64,000 bases of DNA. Origin: R-RK-3 sp031399085. Its GTDB lineage: Bacteria; Pseudomonadota; Alphaproteobacteria; Rhizobiales; Rhodomicrobiaceae. Position numbers and translations under genes: made by a program. The stretch is taken from assembly GCA_031399085.1 (NCBI GenBank), contig JANNOQ010000027.1, positions 62,001-126,000 on the forward strand, written 5' to 3'. Below are positions 62,772 to 64,000 of this stretch, piece by piece; within the stretch, counting starts at the first letter, position 1; every line of letters starts with the position of its first letter. The notes beneath the pieces were generated by a model that saw only the letters and a program-made list of their open reading frames with translations, made no database searches and had not been told where the DNA came from.

Positions 62772-64000
62772 ATGGTCGTATTTGCCCGCGACTCTACCCC
62801 CGAACCGCTCCGCTCAGGCGACACTGACCGGCATGCGCTGGACACCTCCCCCTATGTCTCGGACGAGATCCGCAAGACGACCTGCTATATGTGCGCCTGC
62901 CGATGCGGAATCGACGTTCACCTGCGCGACGGCAAAGTCCGCTATATCGAGGGTAATCGCGATCACCCGGTGAACCGGGGCGTGCTTTGCGCCAAGGGCT
63001 CAGCCGGGATCATGCAGCATTATTCGCCGGCACGGCTGCGGGCGCCCCTGGTGCGAACGGGACCTCGTGGCTCCGGCCAGTTTAGGGAGATCGGCTGGGA
63101 AGAGGCGTTCGATCTTGCCGTCTCCTGGCTGAAACCGGTGCGCGAGAGGAACCCCTCCAAGCTGGCTTTTTTCACGGGCCGCGATCAGAGCCAATCGCTG
63201 ACCTCCTGGTGGGCGCAGCAATTCGGCACGCCAAATTATGCCGCGCATGGCGGCTTTTGCTCGGTCAATATGGCGGCGGCGGGCATTTACACCCTTGGCG
63301 GCGCGTTCTGGGAATTCGGCTCGTCCGATTGGGAGCGCACGAAATATTTCATGCTCTTCGGCGTCGCGGAGGACCACGACTCCAACCCGCTCAAAATGGG
63401 TCTGGCCACGCTCAAGCGGCGCGGCGTCAAGACCGTCGGCGTCAATCCCGTTCGGACGGGTTACAACGCGATCGCCGATGAATGGGTCGGGATTACGCCG
63501 GGGACGGATGGACTGTTTATCCTCGCGCTCGCCCATGAGCTGATGCGCACCGGCCATGTCGACATCGATTTTCTGCTTCGCTACAGCAATGCGCCGTGGC
63601 TCGTGATGTGCGATGCAGGCTCGGAAACGGAAGGGCTATTTGCGCGCGATGGAGATGGCAAGGCCCTGATTTGTGACCGAGTGACCGGCGCGCTTTGCCC
63701 GTTCGACGCGGTGGACGCAAAGCCGGCCTTGAAGGGGGTTGTGAAGCTTCCCGGAGGAGCTACCGCGCGGCCCGTGTTCGAGTTGCTTGCCGAGCATTTA
63801 CTTGACGACGGGCACAGCCCGGAACAAGTCGCCGAGCGCTGTGGCATCGCGGCCGCGACCATCCGCAGGCTCGCGACCGAGCTGGCGCATACAGCGTTTC
63901 AGGAATCGATCACCGTCGAGGAGCCCTGGACCGACATGCGCGGTGTCCGGCACGAGCGCTTCGTGGGACGGCCGGTCAGCTTTCACGCGATGCGCGGCAT
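62772..64000 (+). CDS. Molybdopterin oxidoreductase, SoeA-like (sulfite dehydrogenase), partial
   Basis: The first about 409 residues of a complex-iron-sulfur molybdoenzyme catalytic subunit; it runs off the right edge. The N-terminal cluster motif is KTTCYMCACRCGIDVHLRDG, followed by GNRDHPVNRGVLCAKGSAGI, which supplies the fourth cysteine. Next come FTGRDQSQSLTSWWAQQFGT, HGGFCSVNMAAAGIYTLGG and GVNPVRTGYNAIADEWVGI. No Tat signal is seen, as expected for a cytoplasmic subunit. The pattern resembles SoeA of the SoeABC sulfite-oxidising enzyme; the nearby SulP and DASS genes support sulfur chemistry. Other CISM members (formate or polysulfide enzymes) are not excluded. Confidence 0.75.
   Translation, partial: MVVFARDSTPEPLRSGDTDRHALDTSPYVSDEIRKTTCYMCACRCGIDVHLRDGKVRYIEGNRDHPVNRGVLCAKGSAGIMQHYSPARLRAPLVRTGPRGSGQFREIGWEEAFDLAVSWLKPVRERNPSKLAFFTGRDQSQSLTSWWAQQFGTPNYAAHGGFCSVNMAAAGIYTLGGAFWEFGSSDWERTKYFMLFGVAEDHDSNPLKMGLATLKRRGVKTVGVNPVRTGYNAIADEWVGITPGTDGLFILALAHELMRTGHVDIDFLLRYSNAPWLVMCDAGSETEGLFARDGDGKALICDRVTGALCPFDAVDAKPALKGVVKLPGGATARPVFELLAEHLLDDGHSPEQVAERCGIAAATIRRLATELAHTAFQESITVEEPWTDMRGVRHERFVGRPVSFHAMRG

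Noticed and set aside
62772..64000. Periplasmic nitrate reductase NapA as identity of the molybdoenzyme.
   Set aside because: No Tat signal peptide, and the cluster motif CYMCACRCG with the following conserved blocks fits SoeA-like enzymes better; left as SoeA-like with moderate confidence.

Overview
The window is about 64 kb of high-GC DNA from an alphaproteobacterium, most likely of the Hyphomicrobiales (Rhizobiales). This rests on the aerobic-type cobalamin genes (CobN cobaltochelatase, CobW), the tRNA and initiator-tRNA-like sequences, GTG starts and dispersed GC-rich palindromes. The genus cannot be fixed from the sequence.

Region 1 (1-14 kb) is core metabolism. A partial LutA-like Fe-S protein and a LysR regulator lie divergent to glcDEF (glycolate oxidase). 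Next come a methyltransferase-like protein, an ATP-dependent DNA ligase, an outer-membrane protein made of two tandem beta-barrels, ilvC, and an acetyl-CoA hydrolase/transferase. Region 2 (13-29.5 kb) is a cobalamin locus: cobC, btuB (opposite strand), btuF and cobD. A minus-strand operon hupE-cobW-(DUF1289 protein)-cobN-cobO-cobQ follows, headed by a clear cobalamin riboswitch, and divergent to it is cobT-cobS-cobP. Together they cover B12 and cobinamide uptake, cobalt uptake, cobalt insertion, adenosylation, amidation and nucleotide-loop assembly.

Region 3 (29.7-52.7 kb) is a genomic island of about 23 kb integrated in tRNA-Lys(CTT). A perfect 47-bp repeat of the tRNA 3' end lies at 29675-29721 and 52647-52693, with a P4-type integrase just inside the right end. 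The island carries a three-gene, translationally coupled module: a small middle protein, an SMC-like ATPase with a zinc-hook, and a large protein ending in a PD-(D/E)XK nuclease. This looks like a Lamassu/ABC-3C defence system and is the most interesting content. It also carries a second integrase/HTH/excisionase cassette, a Bug-type solute receptor with a LysR regulator, a KdpDE-like two-component pair divergent to an MHS-type transporter, an IS1182-like insertion sequence and several unknown genes.

Region 4 (52.7-55 kb) is decayed DNA: a 3' remnant of initiator tRNA and a broken SRAP (YedK) gene. Region 5 (55-64 kb) is an anion/sulfur-type region: a Crp/Fnr regulator divergent to a DASS transporter, a DUF3604-like metal-dependent protein and a SulP permease in one operon, then a LysR regulator divergent to a molybdopterin oxidoreductase resembling SoeA (sulfite dehydrogenase) that runs off the right edge.
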